Shown here in pieces: positions 1-12,333 of a DNA stretch of 64,000 nt. The notes under the pieces were generated by a model. The model did no database searches, was not told the origin of the DNA, and saw nothing but the letters and a program-made list of their open reading frames with translations. The stretch comes from Trichuris trichiura (taxonomy: Eukaryota > Nematoda > Enoplea > Trichinellida > Trichuridae). The stretch covers positions 930,001-994,000 of the forward strand of contig JBAJFE010000023.1 in NCBI GenBank assembly GCA_037903355.1. The letters are read 5' to 3'. Every line of letters begins with the position of its first letter. The first letter of the stretch is position 1. Both the position numbers and the translations under genes were made by a program.

Positions 1-764
1 TAGCGCGACGTGTCGATTTGCATACATTACCATAAATGAATGGATGTAGTTGTCTAATGAGTAAACAAAACTAAACCGTACGGTTGTAGTAGAAAATTTG
101 TTATGACGTCACGAGCTGCTTTTGGTCACCTGTAATTGGAAGAATAAAGCCGGGATGATTAAGAAGCACGTCGAGTGCCCACGATTTGTTTGAACTACAA
201 CCGCGATTTTATGTAAATATTGTTGGCCCATTGGAATGCTGCCAACAAGCGACATTTGCCGCTTTCTTCGCTTTTGTAAACTATAGCTTGCCAAGCAGCG
301 AACAATTCTGTTTTCGCGACGGACCGAAGCCCAACCGACGATATTTCTCCACTTTTAGAGCATAAGAGATTTGTCCTTTCGCAAAACGCTTAATCCCATA
401 TACAACTAAGCTTAGGCTTAAAAGCCATAGTGAATGGTGAAAGAGTCTAAGGAAAACCGTATTTCATTAATTGGTATTTTTTTTTAAAATTTAACTCTTC
501 AAAGCGCAGTCAGCGCACTAATGATCACCGCTGGTAATTTTTCATTCATAAAAAAAAATTATTCTTACGCGTCCATTCAATTTTTGGGTACGTGACAGTA
601 GGGAGTTAGTTCTCAATGAAAATGGACACTATTGTACTGAACGACTTAATGAAAGGCCAATCAATAATCAATGGTGAGAAATTGAAAGCGGTTAGAGGAA
701 ACTTGAAGCAGAAGCATTACATAATTCGTCCTATTTACCTAAGGCAGCGCCAAGTCGCGATTTC
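1..764. other. Upstream region without recognisable gene
   Basis: I see no supported coding sequence here. Open frames are short and no pair of them can be joined by plausible splice sites into a recognisable protein. The stretch is AT-rich with several A/T runs. One short telomere-like match (CTTAGGCTTA) lies near position 411. It probably holds the 5' regulatory region of the secreted-protein gene that starts at 863, or the end of a neighbouring gene outside the window. Confidence 0.5.
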
Positions 765-773
765 CTATAAATT
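765..773 (+). promoter_or_regulatory. TATA-like box
   Basis: CTATAAATT lies about 98 bases before the ATG at 863 of the secreted-protein gene, a spacing compatible with a short 5' untranslated region. The assignment rests only on motif and position. Confidence 0.3.
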
Positions 774-862
774 GCGTTAAAAATGATGAAGCGGCACGCG
801 CAGGTGCACCAACACACCGTTGGCCGAACGGAACAACTTGCTGCTGCAATATACGCTACGCG

Positions 863-3800
863 ATGGGCGGCCAACTGCTTCCCTTCCTTTCAACCGTCCT
901 TTTAAGCCAAATATGCCAACTCAACGCCTATGGTAATTATTTCCTTTTTTTTGACCTTTCTTACATTGACTTAAAGCCATAATCCCGAATAATTACCAAT
1001 AATATTTAAAGTAGAATTCTTGAAAACATTCAGCTCGCTTGTCAACAAAAAAAACTTACCGAGATGATGTTGAACGAAACAAAGTTGCAGTCGTTGAGTC
1101 GTAAAATCCTTAAAATAAAGACCTTTCAACAAAATAGTCAAATTTCGGTAAGAAAACAAGTAAAAAACTCACCTTACACCCGGCGGCCCTTTGTAGTACG
1201 CGACAGTTCTTTAATGACCATATTTGGAAATCTGGGTCCGAAATAGGGCGGGTACAACGTCCATGCTGACTCGAAGTCCACGATGGGCCTTCAGAAATGG
1301 ACTTTCATCGATTTTCCGGATTTTCAAGCAACTTAACATAACATATTACCATAAAGTCGCCGCTTGCAATTGTAGTTCTTAATTTCCCTTTTACGGAAAG
1401 CTTTTTTGGTTTTTTTATTATTTGTCTTAAACGTCACTTCGTTATTCAAAGAGCAAGCACTTATGCAAATTTTATTTTGAATTCTTAACCTTTCGCTTAT
1501 CTGCTGACGGGAACGTCGACGATATGCAAATGCAGATAACAACTTTTTTGAGTTTACGCGCTCCGCCGGCTTAGCTTATCTGTTTGCGGAAAATGCAAAA
1601 TATAAACATAACATATTACCATAAGGTCGCCGCTTGCAATTTTGGTTCTTAATTCCTCTTACGGAAAGCTTTTTTTAAAATTTTTTCTAGCTTTTTATTG
1701 TTTGTCTTAAGCGTCATTTCGTTATTCGTAGAACAAGTACTTATGCAAATTTTATTATCTACCTTCACGTTTTGCTTATCTCTGCTGACGAGAACGTCGC
1801 TGAGCCTTGCTGATATGCAAATACAGATAACGAATTTTTTGAGCTTACGCGCTCCTCCGAGATGCAGCTTATCTGTTTTTGAAAAAATGCAAAATTTAAA
1901 TATGCAAATTAGTAGTAGACTTAAGAAATTCTCTCTTGCGACTTTGGCTACCACTGACAAGCACCTTACAGCGAAGTTGTTACAAGCCTTCTGTGGGCAA
2001 CGTATTTTCGGCATGCTTTCCTCCGCCCTCGAATTTCTAGCATATCTCGTTAAAGGTTAAAAACAAAGCATATTTTTTGCAGGTTATGGTTACGGTTATA
2101 GTTATGGTTATCCCAGTTATGGGGGTTATACTTACGGAAACGGATACACACCTACAGCCTATTATCCTTATCAAGATTACGGCGGATACTACGGCGGTTA
2201 TGGGGCCGCTTACGGCGGAGGTTATGGCGGCGCCGGTTACGTCGGCGGTTACGGCGGCTATGGTTATCAAGGCTACTCTCAAGGATACGGAGCAGCGTAT
2301 CCACACGGTATGAAATTATAGCAAAGGAATATATATGCGCTTTCAACAACGGCGGATACATTAGCATACGGAACTTATTGGCAACAGACTGGAGGACGAG
2401 TATACGATAACAATGCGGGTCAGCCACCTCCAGGTAATCTTCAATTGTTATTTTGTTCACAGTCATTTTTGCATTTTTATTATTTTCCCAAATAAGCTTT
2501 GCCAATGAGGGGCCATTTAAGGCGTTGCATAGAGGTCGCTAATGACAACAACAATAATCAGTGATTGGTTTAGCTACTAGCGCGCTAAGGAGAAACAAAA
2601 TAGACTCGCTCTTTTCAATGGTCAGTCGTTGAAAATGGTTTTTCTTTTCAAGGAGGACAGGATCAGCCAGCAGCTCCTCCTCCTGCAGCTGGCGGTTGCC
2701 AAACCAGCGACACCTGCCTAAATGATCAAATATGCATTGCACAGCAATGCACTCCCGGTATACCATCAAAAACAAGATGTACTTCCGATGCTGAATGTGG
2801 GGGAGGCGGCTGTAAATACGAATACTGCTGGTATACGGACCCAGGACAAGCTGGTGCAGGCTCGTTTGAATCATTCGAACGATCTTGTAATTTGCTGGCT
2901 ATACTATTTAGGGCAGCCGGGTCAACCGGGTCAACCTGGAGAAACACCACCAGATGGAACCCAGCCTGGACAGCCAGGACAACAACCTGGACCAGATGGC
3001 CAACAGCCTGGACAAGAAGGCCAACAACCTGGACAGCAACCCCAACAACCTGGGCAGCAACCCCAGCAACCTGGACAGCAACCCCAACAACCTGGGCAGC
3101 AACCCCAGCAACCTGGACAGCAACCCCAACAACCTGGACAACAAAGCAAGAGTTGCACTACTCAACAAGACTGCCCGGGCAACCAGATCTGTTCGGATGT
3201 TCACAAGAACTTCTGTACAAACGGTTACAATATTGGTGTTCCATGCAAAGCGGAAAAAGATTGCAAAAAGAAGGACGTATGCAAGGCGGGAACCTGCTGG
3301 AGAGAAGGCGGTAAACAGCTTCGCACCGCTACGAAGCAAAAAAAATAGCGCTTTCAGACGACAAAGGAAAACCTGCCGGAAGCGACTGCAAAGGCGACGA
3401 CGAATGCAAGGCAATGACCGTATGCGAGGGCAAAAAATGCAAACAAGCCATGATTACTACCAAAAAATGTATGCTCGAACAGCAGTGCGGTGCTAATCAG
3501 GCATGTCATCACGGATATTGTTGGTCGGTGACCAGCGGTAAGCTTCTATACGAGAATACATCTCCCGGTCTCCGTATATGGGCATCCTAGCTCAGATGTT
3601 GCCAAAGATAATAGTATGAAACCATGCAATTCGCACAACGAATGCGATCCGCAAAGCATCTGCTCCGAGTTGCATGCAAATCGTTGCATGAAAGGTCATT
3701 CAACAGGTGTCCCATGCACCCAGGAGAAAGACTGCAGCAAAAAGGACGTATGCAAGAGCGGTTTCTGCTGGAAGGAAGGAGGTGACTCTTTTACGTACTC

Positions 3801-4087
3801 GTACAAAGCAAAAAAATTCTTTTTATATGGTATATTTAAATTTTTGAAAACGTCCTCCTAATATAGAACAAAAATGCGTTAAGTAAATATACGTACCTGT
3901 TGTAGCTGACGAAGGAGCCCAAGCTGGCAGCCCATGCAAAAAGGACGAACAATGCGCAGCCACGTTGGTATGCGAAGGTAAAGTTTGCAAACGAAGTCAG
4001 ATAACGCAGAAGAAATGCACTTTCGAAGCGCAGTGCGGCAAGAATTCCGCTTGTCGTTATGGCTATTGCTGGAACGTTACTGGTTAA
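863..4087 (+). CDS. Secreted Gly/Tyr-, Gln/Pro- and Cys-rich modular protein
   Basis: Eight exons: 863-932, 2083-2307, 2365-2433, 2653-2853, 2912-3310, 3358-3537, 3596-3781, 3906-4087; about 503 residues. Every intron is phase 1 and all junctions keep frame. Exon 1 encodes a signal peptide (MGGQLLPFLSTVLLSQICQL, then NAYG). Exon 2 is almost pure Gly-Tyr (GYGYGYSYGY-type). Exon 4 has a Cys module, and exon 5 begins with Gly-Gln-Pro repeats (GQQPQQP) followed by a Cys module ending CKAGTCWREG. Exons 5 (Cys part)+6 and 7+8 are two copies of one module pair with shared cysteine spacing (DVCKxGxCW; CxxxxQCGxNxACxxGYCW). The composition suggests an extracellular matrix, cuticle, eggshell or gland secretion, but this is inference. 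I do not recognise a named family. Exon 1 is the least certain junction because intron 1 is 1.15 kb. Confidence 0.8.
1328..1925 (+). repeat. Tandemly duplicated intron segment
   Basis: Intron 1 of the secreted-protein gene contains two diverged direct copies, beginning near 1333 and 1608. Both open with AACATAACATATTACCATAA, then GTCGCCGCTTGCAATT and a conserved ACGGAAAGCTTTTTT. Each copy also has a GATATGCAAAT site followed by CAGATAAC (near 1520 and 1810). Period is about 275-290 bases. The paired ATGCAAAT octamers are noted separately as possible regulatory sites. Confidence 0.75.
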
Positions 4088-7000
4088 CGTTTGTAATAGT
4101 ATGTATTCCCTTTAGCCTATAAACAATTCATTGGTGAGAAATGTTTTAAATTTTTAGACAAAAATTAGGCATGCATGCTTTCGTTTAGCCATTTTGTTAT
4201 TGATCCAATAAAGGTCGTTTCAGCCCCCCACCCAACGTGGAGAAATGGCTCTAGGCACTTAAAAGCTTTGCGAACTCCCACTCGGTAACGAACAAAGTAC
4301 TTTAGTCAAATTACTGAATAGATTACAATAACGGTTAAGAAAACGCAAGTTGTAATCGTACGCATGAAGCGGAGCAAATATTCAAAACGTATTATATTTT
4401 TTTAAACGAAAAAAGCCTTTTTCATTGCTTCGCAACATTGATTCTCACCTCTTTTAGCTCCAGTGCCAATTTAGGTCTCGCAATATTGCGTTATTAGCCT
4501 TTTGGGTTATAAGAAAAAGACGACACGGCTAAAAAACATAGAAAAATTCAAAATTATCCGAAATTTCGATTACCGGAAAAAGGAAAAAATAATTTACAGA
4601 ATGACAAAATGATATTCAGGTTGTAAAAGCTATCACCTACAAAAGGAGCTTGTTTTCTACCTCTAAAACGCTAAATTCGAACTGCCATTGGTTTTTGTAA
4701 ATGTAGAAGTTATCGGTTGGACAAAACGTTTTAATAAAATAGAAGAATTTAGCGCGCGACCGACTGAAAGATTTTGCGCTTGCAGTTGGTACTCGGCTAT
4801 CTTTAAGAGGTCCACACGCGCTGGTTTTGGTATAGCTGATATTGGCGGATAGTTTCGAAGTAACTTTAAGAATCAGGGTTTCCAAACGGCGAATAATAAA
4901 AGCTAATATCGAATTTTATTTTAAAACAAAATGGACTGAAATTGAGAAAGAAAAAAACGTAGATATGAAGGTAAATTAACACAGGCCGTTTGTTTTTTTG
5001 AATAATAAGCCATTTCGGTGTTTCGAAGTGGCTTTGGAATGCTTTGAATACCAGGAAAAATTCGAGCCGGAACGAGTTGAAAGACCTGCAAACTCACACT
5101 GATTTTCAAATCTAAGCGCTTTTACGCTAAATAACATCGAATTTTAAAAAACAGCTTTTTATTCTACTCTCAGTTGTCAAATCTAACTCAACCGATGTAG
5201 TCACGACTTCGTTTTCAAAAAAGAAAGAAAGCTTATTAAAATACTCGAAAATGAAGAACAATTAGCGGTAAATAGAATCTCAGTTATTCAAATTTTTTTG
5301 TCCCAAACTTTTTTTGCAACAAATTTTTTTCGGATAATCAAGTTCTTACTGTAGTTATTGTTTTGTTTTCTTCCTAAACGGTCGCAGTTAACTTTTGGAA
5401 AGCAAATTCAAGCCACTGCGCGCTCAACAGACTTTCCCTCTTTCTCCGAAAAATGAGCGTGCCATCCAGCCTTAAACTTTGAATAAAAACCGCTTTGCAA
5501 CCATACATAAAAAACAGCCGAAGTAGCCGCTGTTCAGAGCAACGAAAAATCGTTTGTTTCGTAGGGAAAAAATTGTCGAATGCTGAAAAGTGTTGGAAAA
5601 TTGCTTTGCTTGCAAACATTTTAACTTTATGCTTGTAAATGCGAAATAAAGATAGCGGATGACGCAGTGGGTTAGTCATTCAAAATTTAGCGCCACCTAT
5701 TGTTTGTCGTTGGTAGTCATCCCGAAAATGGCCATATGAGTCATACTGTTTGCAAGAAATATGAGAAAGAGGTTAGCAGTATTCAAATTAGATTAAAACT
5801 GTCAGAAATCGAAAGCTGCTTTATTACTGTTTGCTTTACCTTTTTAATCTATTAAATATGTAGAGAGAATTGTCCATAACAAAATGTCGTCATCTTAAAA
5901 ACACAAATTTGTCTACGCAAGCGCTATCAGCTCCAATAGGTCATTCATTCTTTGGTACGAAAATTATTGTTAAGAAAATAATGCCCAGTAAAGCCTTGCC
6001 GCCTTTTGTTTTCTCTTAACGTTGCGTTGCGGCAGTTTCGAAAAATTGTTTACCTGCCTTCGCGCGGGAAAAGTCTGATTCATCCCCGTTTTTAGAGAAC
6101 AGTAAAAATGCCGTCGTTTCTTTGTAGCCAACGGATTCCCTCATTTCGTTAGCTCACAGCTTTGCAAAAGTTAACGCATTGGCGATAGGACGACCGAAGA
6201 ACGGAGCCGACGCTTTTTGAATTGTAACAACTTTTGCCAATGATTCATTGAACTTTTAGTTTTTGTCCGCATTATTTCAACAGCCGCCCTAACTTACTAT
6301 TAAATCGCCTTAGGCTGAAGCTGCTGTTGGCTAACTGCCATCTGGTTTAACGTGTGCATTCGATTTGCCGAACAACTGACGGATGCACGGAGAAATGCCA
6401 TTTCCTTCGAACAGCCACAAGACGGCATCAGGCTTAGTTTTCTCGATTGACAGAGAGAGCTGACGGCAGTAGAGTCCGCTGGCTTCGTTTCATCGGCAGT
6501 TTTGCAACTTGAGCGCTTGTCGTAAGGGGACCTAACGGACATTAGATCTTTTGTGCCATACGGCTGGTACATCCAGTCTCCATTATCGCCTTTCGCTTAT
6601 GCTGACCATCCTGCAGGTTTCCAAATAATTTCAAATCTTCCTTTCAGGTATTTCGCTCTTGAACCACGAAAGTAGCCCGTATCGATGTCATCCAGAACAA
6701 CTCCAGGTGGACTCGGCTTTGCCGTTCTGCAAAAAGTAAGCTTACCTTATTTATCCATTTCGTCCGTTAGGCATCCCTTACGTACGGATTTTACAAAGAA
6801 AAATTGCGCGAACGGTTTGGCTTTGACTTAAAAAGTTCAACTTTGTACCAAAGCTGCTAACCATGAGTTCGTCAGTCGACCAATGGTCGAACTGTATTCC
6901 ATTCCACCATAACAGTCGGTAATAGCGTTAAGTCCCGCAAAGGTACAAGCAAAAAGTTCATCTCTTTAAAAGGGCAGTGTGCTTTTGATCATAGCAACAA

Positions 7001-8435
7001 AACTGGCCTGCTGCCATGAAGTTATTTGGAAATTCGCTGATATGGCTCTTCGCAATTGCTTGGAGCATCGACTAGTCCTAATATGCTTTGAAGAAATCTA
7101 TTCAAACTTTTTTACAACGTTGATAAACAGCTAATGTGTTATAACACTGCTGCGATAGGTCCCTGTAAACAATCAACAAAATTCTAACCCCCAATAGCAA
7201 TAGCTTATTCATTTGCCCAACGATTTAAGCTCGAACGAGTAGCGAGCAATTCGAGGTAGTGATTTTGGAAAAAAAACAAGCCAGGTTCAGCAAGGGCTGG
7301 AATTTCCCGCGGATATTTTTAGCCTGACGGGGCAGCGAATGCATCAGTTGGCAACAAAGCCGGCTTGACGCTTCCTTTTCTTCTACGCGATTCCGCAGTA
7401 GGCTCGTATTCGTTTAAGCGTGATTCAGGGTATAGTAGAGCAGCCGCATCTGCTGCGCGGCACATGCTTACAAACAAGCTTAAAACTAAACAGCCGCTCG
7501 TCGCATGCGGAAAACAACTAATTGAATTACTCCTAGTTAACAGTTTTGAATGTTTGCTCTCTTTCAACTGTTAGTTAACTAATAAAATAATAAACCGTTT
7601 CGTATAAACAAAAGCATACTGTAGAGAGGCACCCAAACAAGGATTACACTTCGAATTGAGCGTTTGAAGTAGGTACAACGCTTCGGGAGTCATTGTAGCA
7701 TTGCTTGGTGTTAAGTTTTTAAAAGCAAGCCAAAAAAAGACGTCTTGGTCGCATTACCAAAAGAGCAACAGGAAAAATAAATGCTTTAGGTACAAGATTT
7801 CCATAAAAGCTTTACCGACGAGAGCGTCGCCAAAGCAGTTAAGTTTGAAGCCCAAAGATTTATTAGCTTTTTTTTTAGCACAGCCTTGCATCGATGACTA
7901 ACTAACATTTGCCTTTCTGCTTGATGCAGTCGTCGTCTGGCTGTCCGCGCCGAAATTCTCCGCAACGTTCCAACGGCTCTTGGACGTCCCGGAGAAGCGC
8001 GTGGGCACAAAAATAAAAGTTTTTCCACTTTTCGCAACGCGTCTCCTTCAAAGACGTTGCTGCGCGCCTGCTTGAGCGCAAGCAACCAGGCAACATTAGG
8101 AATGACAAATATACGACACTTCGAAAGTGCCTTTGACATATTAGGGGTTTGCGCGCAACCATAAACTTAGTTTTCGTCTTGAAATAACGCGGAAGCGTAA
8201 CGGATAAATTACGTTAGCCCAAAAGCTTTGCTTTTCTGGCGCTCAAGTTGTTTTGCAGCGATTTCAAGATTTTGAATTTCAAAAAAATTGCACAAACGCA
8301 ACTGCAGATCGGATAAGCTGATAAACAACGCTCCAACTAGCAAATGTTGACGCCAGGCCGTTGATCTTTGCCGACGACTAATGCTGGCTGGCTTTTTTGC
8401 TTGTAAACAAAAGTGAAATTTCGCTTCGTTTTCAG
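4088..8435. other. Long region without a confident gene
   Basis: Mostly AT-rich with no recognisable protein. Three GC-richer islands may contain exons. At 6300-6740 (+) a frame reads DIRSFVPYGWYIQSPLSPFA with a possible splice to CHPEQLQVDSALPFCKK, but stops interrupt it; the opposite strand also has a 90-codon open frame. At 7319-7450 (-) a frame contains YPESRLNEYEPTAESRRRKG and ends at a stop. At 7900-8060 (-) a frame contains KNFYFCAHALLRDVQEPLER followed by three more cysteines and a stop. None can be joined to a complete gene by eye, and several frames are open on both strands, so I leave them unassigned. Confidence 0.4.
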
Positions 8436-9166
8436 CAAGCCAGCAAATTCAACGACGCGGAAGCGCACGAAATTTTGGAATGGATAAAAGCTGTGACAAA
8501 TGAGCAAATCGACACAGACGGAAATCGCGACAACTTTGTTAAACTTCTGAAAGATGGCGTTCTGCTTTGCAAGTAAGTCTTATTTTGCCCCAATAATACG
8601 TACAGCTTTCCGCCGATCTCTTCGATGGATAGAAGAGGACTGAGCAAGACTGTTTTGTTCTTTTTTTGGAGTGAGAGATGCAAACTTGGTCGACCCGTAG
8701 CTGCTACCTTATTTTAAAAAGTATATGTCAAGGAATCAGCTAAGGCTAACCTTTTTAAGACTGCGTAACTTAAGGGACTTTACCGTACCATTAATTTTGA
8801 ACTTTTGCAGACTGGCGAATTCCATCCAACCGAACACGATCAAAAAAGTTCAAAAACCAATTTCGAACTTTGCCTGCATGGAAAACATAAACGCTTTTAC
8901 CGAAGCGGCCAAAAAGTTCGGCGTGCCAACCGAGGAGACTTTCCAGAGCGTTGATCTGTTCGAAAACCGAGACCTGTACTCGGTATGCGTTTGCCTGCTC
9001 TCGTTGGGACGTAAGGTAAGACTTTCCCGCGCTGTGCGACAAACTTCATTTGTTTACGCGCGCAGTTTGTGGAAAAATTTGAAAAAAAGTCCCCTTTTAG
9101 ATGGCAGCTCTTGGCAAACCGGGAATCACTGGCAAAACGTTCTCCTACACTATTCCGCAAGCGTAG
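8436..9166 (+). CDS. Calponin-homology (transgelin/calponin-like) protein, 5' end not found
   Basis: Three exons: 8436-8572, 8811-9015, 9101-9166. The first reads [20 protein letters not shown] then [15 protein letters not shown], the second [20 protein letters not shown] and [17 protein letters not shown] then [20 protein letters not shown]. These are the helices of a type-3 calponin-homology domain as in transgelin and muscle protein 20, so an actin-binding muscle or cytoskeletal role follows from the family. The last exon adds [15 protein letters not shown] and a stop, shorter than the usual transgelin C-terminal repeat. The exon at 8436 begins in phase 0 after a TTTTCAG acceptor and lacks an initiator, so at least one short 5' exon is missing; I could not identify it upstream. 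Confidence 0.85.
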
Positions 9167-9480
9167 AGCCGACTGGTACAATGGATATGGCTTAGCTGGC
9201 AGTCGATTTATTCGTTTATAATGCATCTATGCGCTTTGGCTTCTGCCTCCGTCTAGCGTACGGGATATTTTTACATAACGCTTATATGACCGACCAAGCA
9301 GCGTGAGTAAACGTCCACTTTGTCCTTGACTTCTCTACACGCGGCAAAATAAGCCTTCTAGCAATTCGTTTCCAAATACGGTACGTCTTGTTAGCCCGAA
9401 TTCCAATGCCATACCGTGTTTCCCTGTTTAAACTTTACATCTAAAGCAGAAAGCGTTCGGTAGGTGTTGACAATGCTTTT

Positions 9481-10371
9481 TTAGTTCACTACATTCTTTT
9501 CAGGCTTGTGCTTAGGTCCAACTTCGAAAAGAGGTTGCGCTGCATACGTGTTATAAATGCCTGTACGGCTTGCTGTTAATCCCATTCGCACAATGCGCTC
9601 TTTACGAACTATAATGAAAAAAAGGTCACTGCAGCTGGTAAATAACGAAAGTAATTCGCACACGCTTAGCTCTTTTAACGCCCTCGCACATTTTAGCGCG
9701 GTCACGCTGAGCGAGTAATAAAATTGCACGCGCGAAATTAGTTAGACGATTAACAATTGAAGGTCGGTTTACCTGCGCATCACTCACGGCAACTATAGAA
9801 TTTAAAAATATTCGAAATTTACATGAAAGTGCCTGCGCATCACTCACGTCGACTGTAGAATTTAAAAATATTCGAAATTTACATTTAACGCGGTGATAGA
9901 ACGTTTTCTGATTATTGTGGGCTTGATAACTTTTAATTTTTTGATCACTTACAATACGGTAGAGCAGGAACTTAGTAATAATACAGTAAAAACGTAGAGA
10001 GGGTGATTTCAAAATTCATTACTGTATATGGTGGTACCTCGTTGGTCTTCGGCAAAACGCTGTTGCAACGATAGATGTTTTGGTCGAAAGTCTCCACGTA
10101 GGATCTTGAACCATTGGACAGCCATTTGGTCAATTGAAACGATGCTGCAGCTTTCATCTCGTTCGTGAAAGCTCTGTTGGCTGATGTGCGCAAGATATTA
10201 AAGCTTAATTTAATCATACCTTCGTCATTGTTGTTAAAGCGATCCAGTTTGATGATGCGGCAGAGATTTTTCTGAAAACAAAATTAAGTGAAAAAAGAGT
10301 GGCCATTTTTGGCTACTGTCTGTCGCTGCGCCTACCATCAGCTTTTCCAGTCTTTCATCCATAAGATGCAT
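9481..10371 (-). CDS. Unrecognised small protein, five exons
   Basis: Minus-strand exons, 5' to 3': 10371-10336, 10271-10220, 10180-10038, 9706-9664, 9608-9481. Phases agree throughout and give about 133 residues. It begins MHLMDERLEKLM, continues KNLCRIIKLDRFNNNDE, then NEMKAAASFQLTKWLSNGSR and YVETFDQNIYRCNSVLPKTN, a basic stretch, and ends RMGLTASRTGIYNTYAAQPL through a Lys-rich tail. The 39-bp second intron is a multiple of three with no stop, so it may be retained, giving 146 residues. The exon at 9706-9664 is the weakest. No signal peptide or membrane segment is visible. I do not recognise the family. Upstream frame is closed by a stop, favouring the ATG at 10371, though another 5' exon is possible. 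Confidence 0.55.
9772..9884. repeat. Two-copy 60-bp tandem repeat
   Basis: Positions 9772-9824 and 9832-9884 are direct copies with a period of exactly 60 bases; both read CTGCGCATCACTCACG, then a few changes, then AGAATTTAAAAATATTCGAA and ATTTACAT. It lies in the fourth intron (9707-10037) of the minus-strand gene. Confidence 0.9.
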
Positions 10372-12063
10372 GATGATACTTGTTCCACTGGGGCTACATC
10401 TGGGCTCTTTGGGTCAAATCTCGTTAACAGCCTAAGGTTAAACGCAAACGAGCGGCAGTTGCTTTAGTTTAGGCTGCGCGTAGCAGATGGACTTATTAGA
10501 ACCTGATTTTAGTTCTACTTACAGTACACACTAGGCGTCTAATCGAAACAGCCGTAAATATCGTTTTAAATTTCCTTTTTTATAATTTTTATCGTTATTT
10601 TTACAAAATATAACAATGAAAATTATAAAAAAATAGGTTTACTATATCGAGCGTTTTAAAGAACATGTTGTTACGTAAACATCTTTTGAAAACTAAGAAT
10701 TAAGGCTCTGACTAATAAAATAGTACTTGCTGTTGCATCATTTTCGTATGGTTGTGTACGAAACTTTCGTTTTCCGAAACCTTTAGGACTGCCGCCAAAC
10801 TTGGGCTGATCAAAATGCGGAAGATACTTTTCATTGCAGATTTATTCTTCCAGTCCCGTAGGAATTCTTGCAACCGTAATACTCATTAATCCTGCATAGG
10901 CCGAGCTCTCAAAAGTTGAATCTGCTGAACAACCTGACCATCATTTGCACTTGAAATTCAAACGTCTCCTTTCAAATCTTAGCCGATAAGATTAGTCTGG
11001 GCGAAACCTAAAAACTGTCCGTAAGCGCGACTGTTTTGCGCATCGGCGGAGCCTTTTTTTAGCAAACCTAACAACGAGTTTGAAACCAAGCAAAAGGAGT
11101 TAAAACAAAAGCTTAAAATAGGGCTGCAAAATTAATTTTTAAAACTAAACTATTCTTTGTGGCGCAGCACGATTGCTCGTGGTTACTGTTCTTTTATAGG
11201 CGTAAACAAAATTGAATGCAAGTGTTTATGTACCTGCGTTACTTTCATTACGGTAATTAAATTTGCCTCAAACTGACTTTTCAAGCGAAAGGAAGTAGTA
11301 AAACTCTCCGTAAAATGTTTTAATAAAAACGTAGAATCGCACAGGTCTACCAAAGGTTTTACAAATAGTTTTCGCGTTCGCGCTTGCAACGAAAGGTAGA
11401 CAAGTTTGAAAATATGCCCGAGAATAACGCGGAATAAAGCAGCACTTGTAAATATTGCGGAAAAGCTTTCGTTTGTCAACAAGCCGACTACAAGCAACAC
11501 GTCAGCTTAATCACCTTTCCATGATGAATAAAGAAAAAAGTCACTAAGGAAAATAAGCTTTTTACAACCTCTCGGATTTTTTTTAAAAGTCTTCAGTCCC
11601 TTTGCTGGTTAGCAGCGGATTTTTGGAAGCTTCCATTTCGGCTTTGGCGTTTTTGAACACGCTTAAAAAATTTTTAGCTTAGCAACAAAGAGGGTTCAGT
11701 AAATTTGATTTTATATTCTTTTAACTACAAAAAACTCAAGCCGCCGCTAACAAAAAGCAAATAGCCCTTTATGGTCGCTTAGCTTAGAGGAAGACAACAC
11801 TTAAGGCTTGCAATTGTTCCAGTTACTTGTTGAAAGCATATTCGAAGTTATTATTCTCAATATTTTTACATTATTACCTTTTTTGTCGCATTATTGGATA
11901 GGCAACTGCTGATCGCGTGAAATTTGCTCTATTTTTCGCCCGCTCTTTGAAATAACCTGCAAATCAAGCATACCGTACTTAGTGCACACGGCTGGTTAGG
12001 CGCAAAGCAGAAAGCAGCGGACGTTTAGGGCCGTTCGCGGCCGTTGTTGTTCTCTTGCTTTTA
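10372..12063. other. Intergenic AT-rich DNA
   Basis: No supportable gene. The longest open frame (11183-11500, minus) has no recognisable domain and no convincing splice context. The block 10560-10640 is a run of T/A-rich sequence. Confidence 0.5.
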
Positions 12064-12333
12064 TTGGTAGCGTCCAGGCAGCGGCGGCATGTGACCATCG
12101 GGCGCCCAAGGCGCACACGAAAAGATCGGGTACCCGTCATCGCCATTGTGCTTTCGCATTGACGACCATCGAAGCAGAAGCGATCGCAAAAGGTTAGTGT
12201 CCACCAAGAGAGCATTTTTCTTCAACAGGAGGATTACGCAGGGCGCCTGCAAGGGTCCCATGACGCGGGCGTCCTTTCTTTGCTTGCCAACCGGAGTTCG
12301 GTGGAGTTTACCGACTTTCCACCATCCGGCCAT
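12064..12333 (-). CDS. Possible small protein (weak)
   Basis: A GC-rich open frame of 90 codons begins at an ATG in good context (AAACAATGG at 12333), MAGWWKVGKLHRTPVGKQRK, and ends HMPPLPGRYQ with the stop lying in an AATAAA sequence. The middle contains a hydrophobic stretch that could instead be an intron. The opposite strand is also open over this segment (12146-12490), so strand choice is uncertain. No family is recognised. Confidence 0.3.

Noticed and set aside
2892..3496. Long frames in the other phases and strand over the Gln-Pro repeat exon
   Set aside because: They are shadows of the repetitive exon; only the frame giving Gly-Gln-Pro followed by Cys modules joins neighbouring exons in phase.
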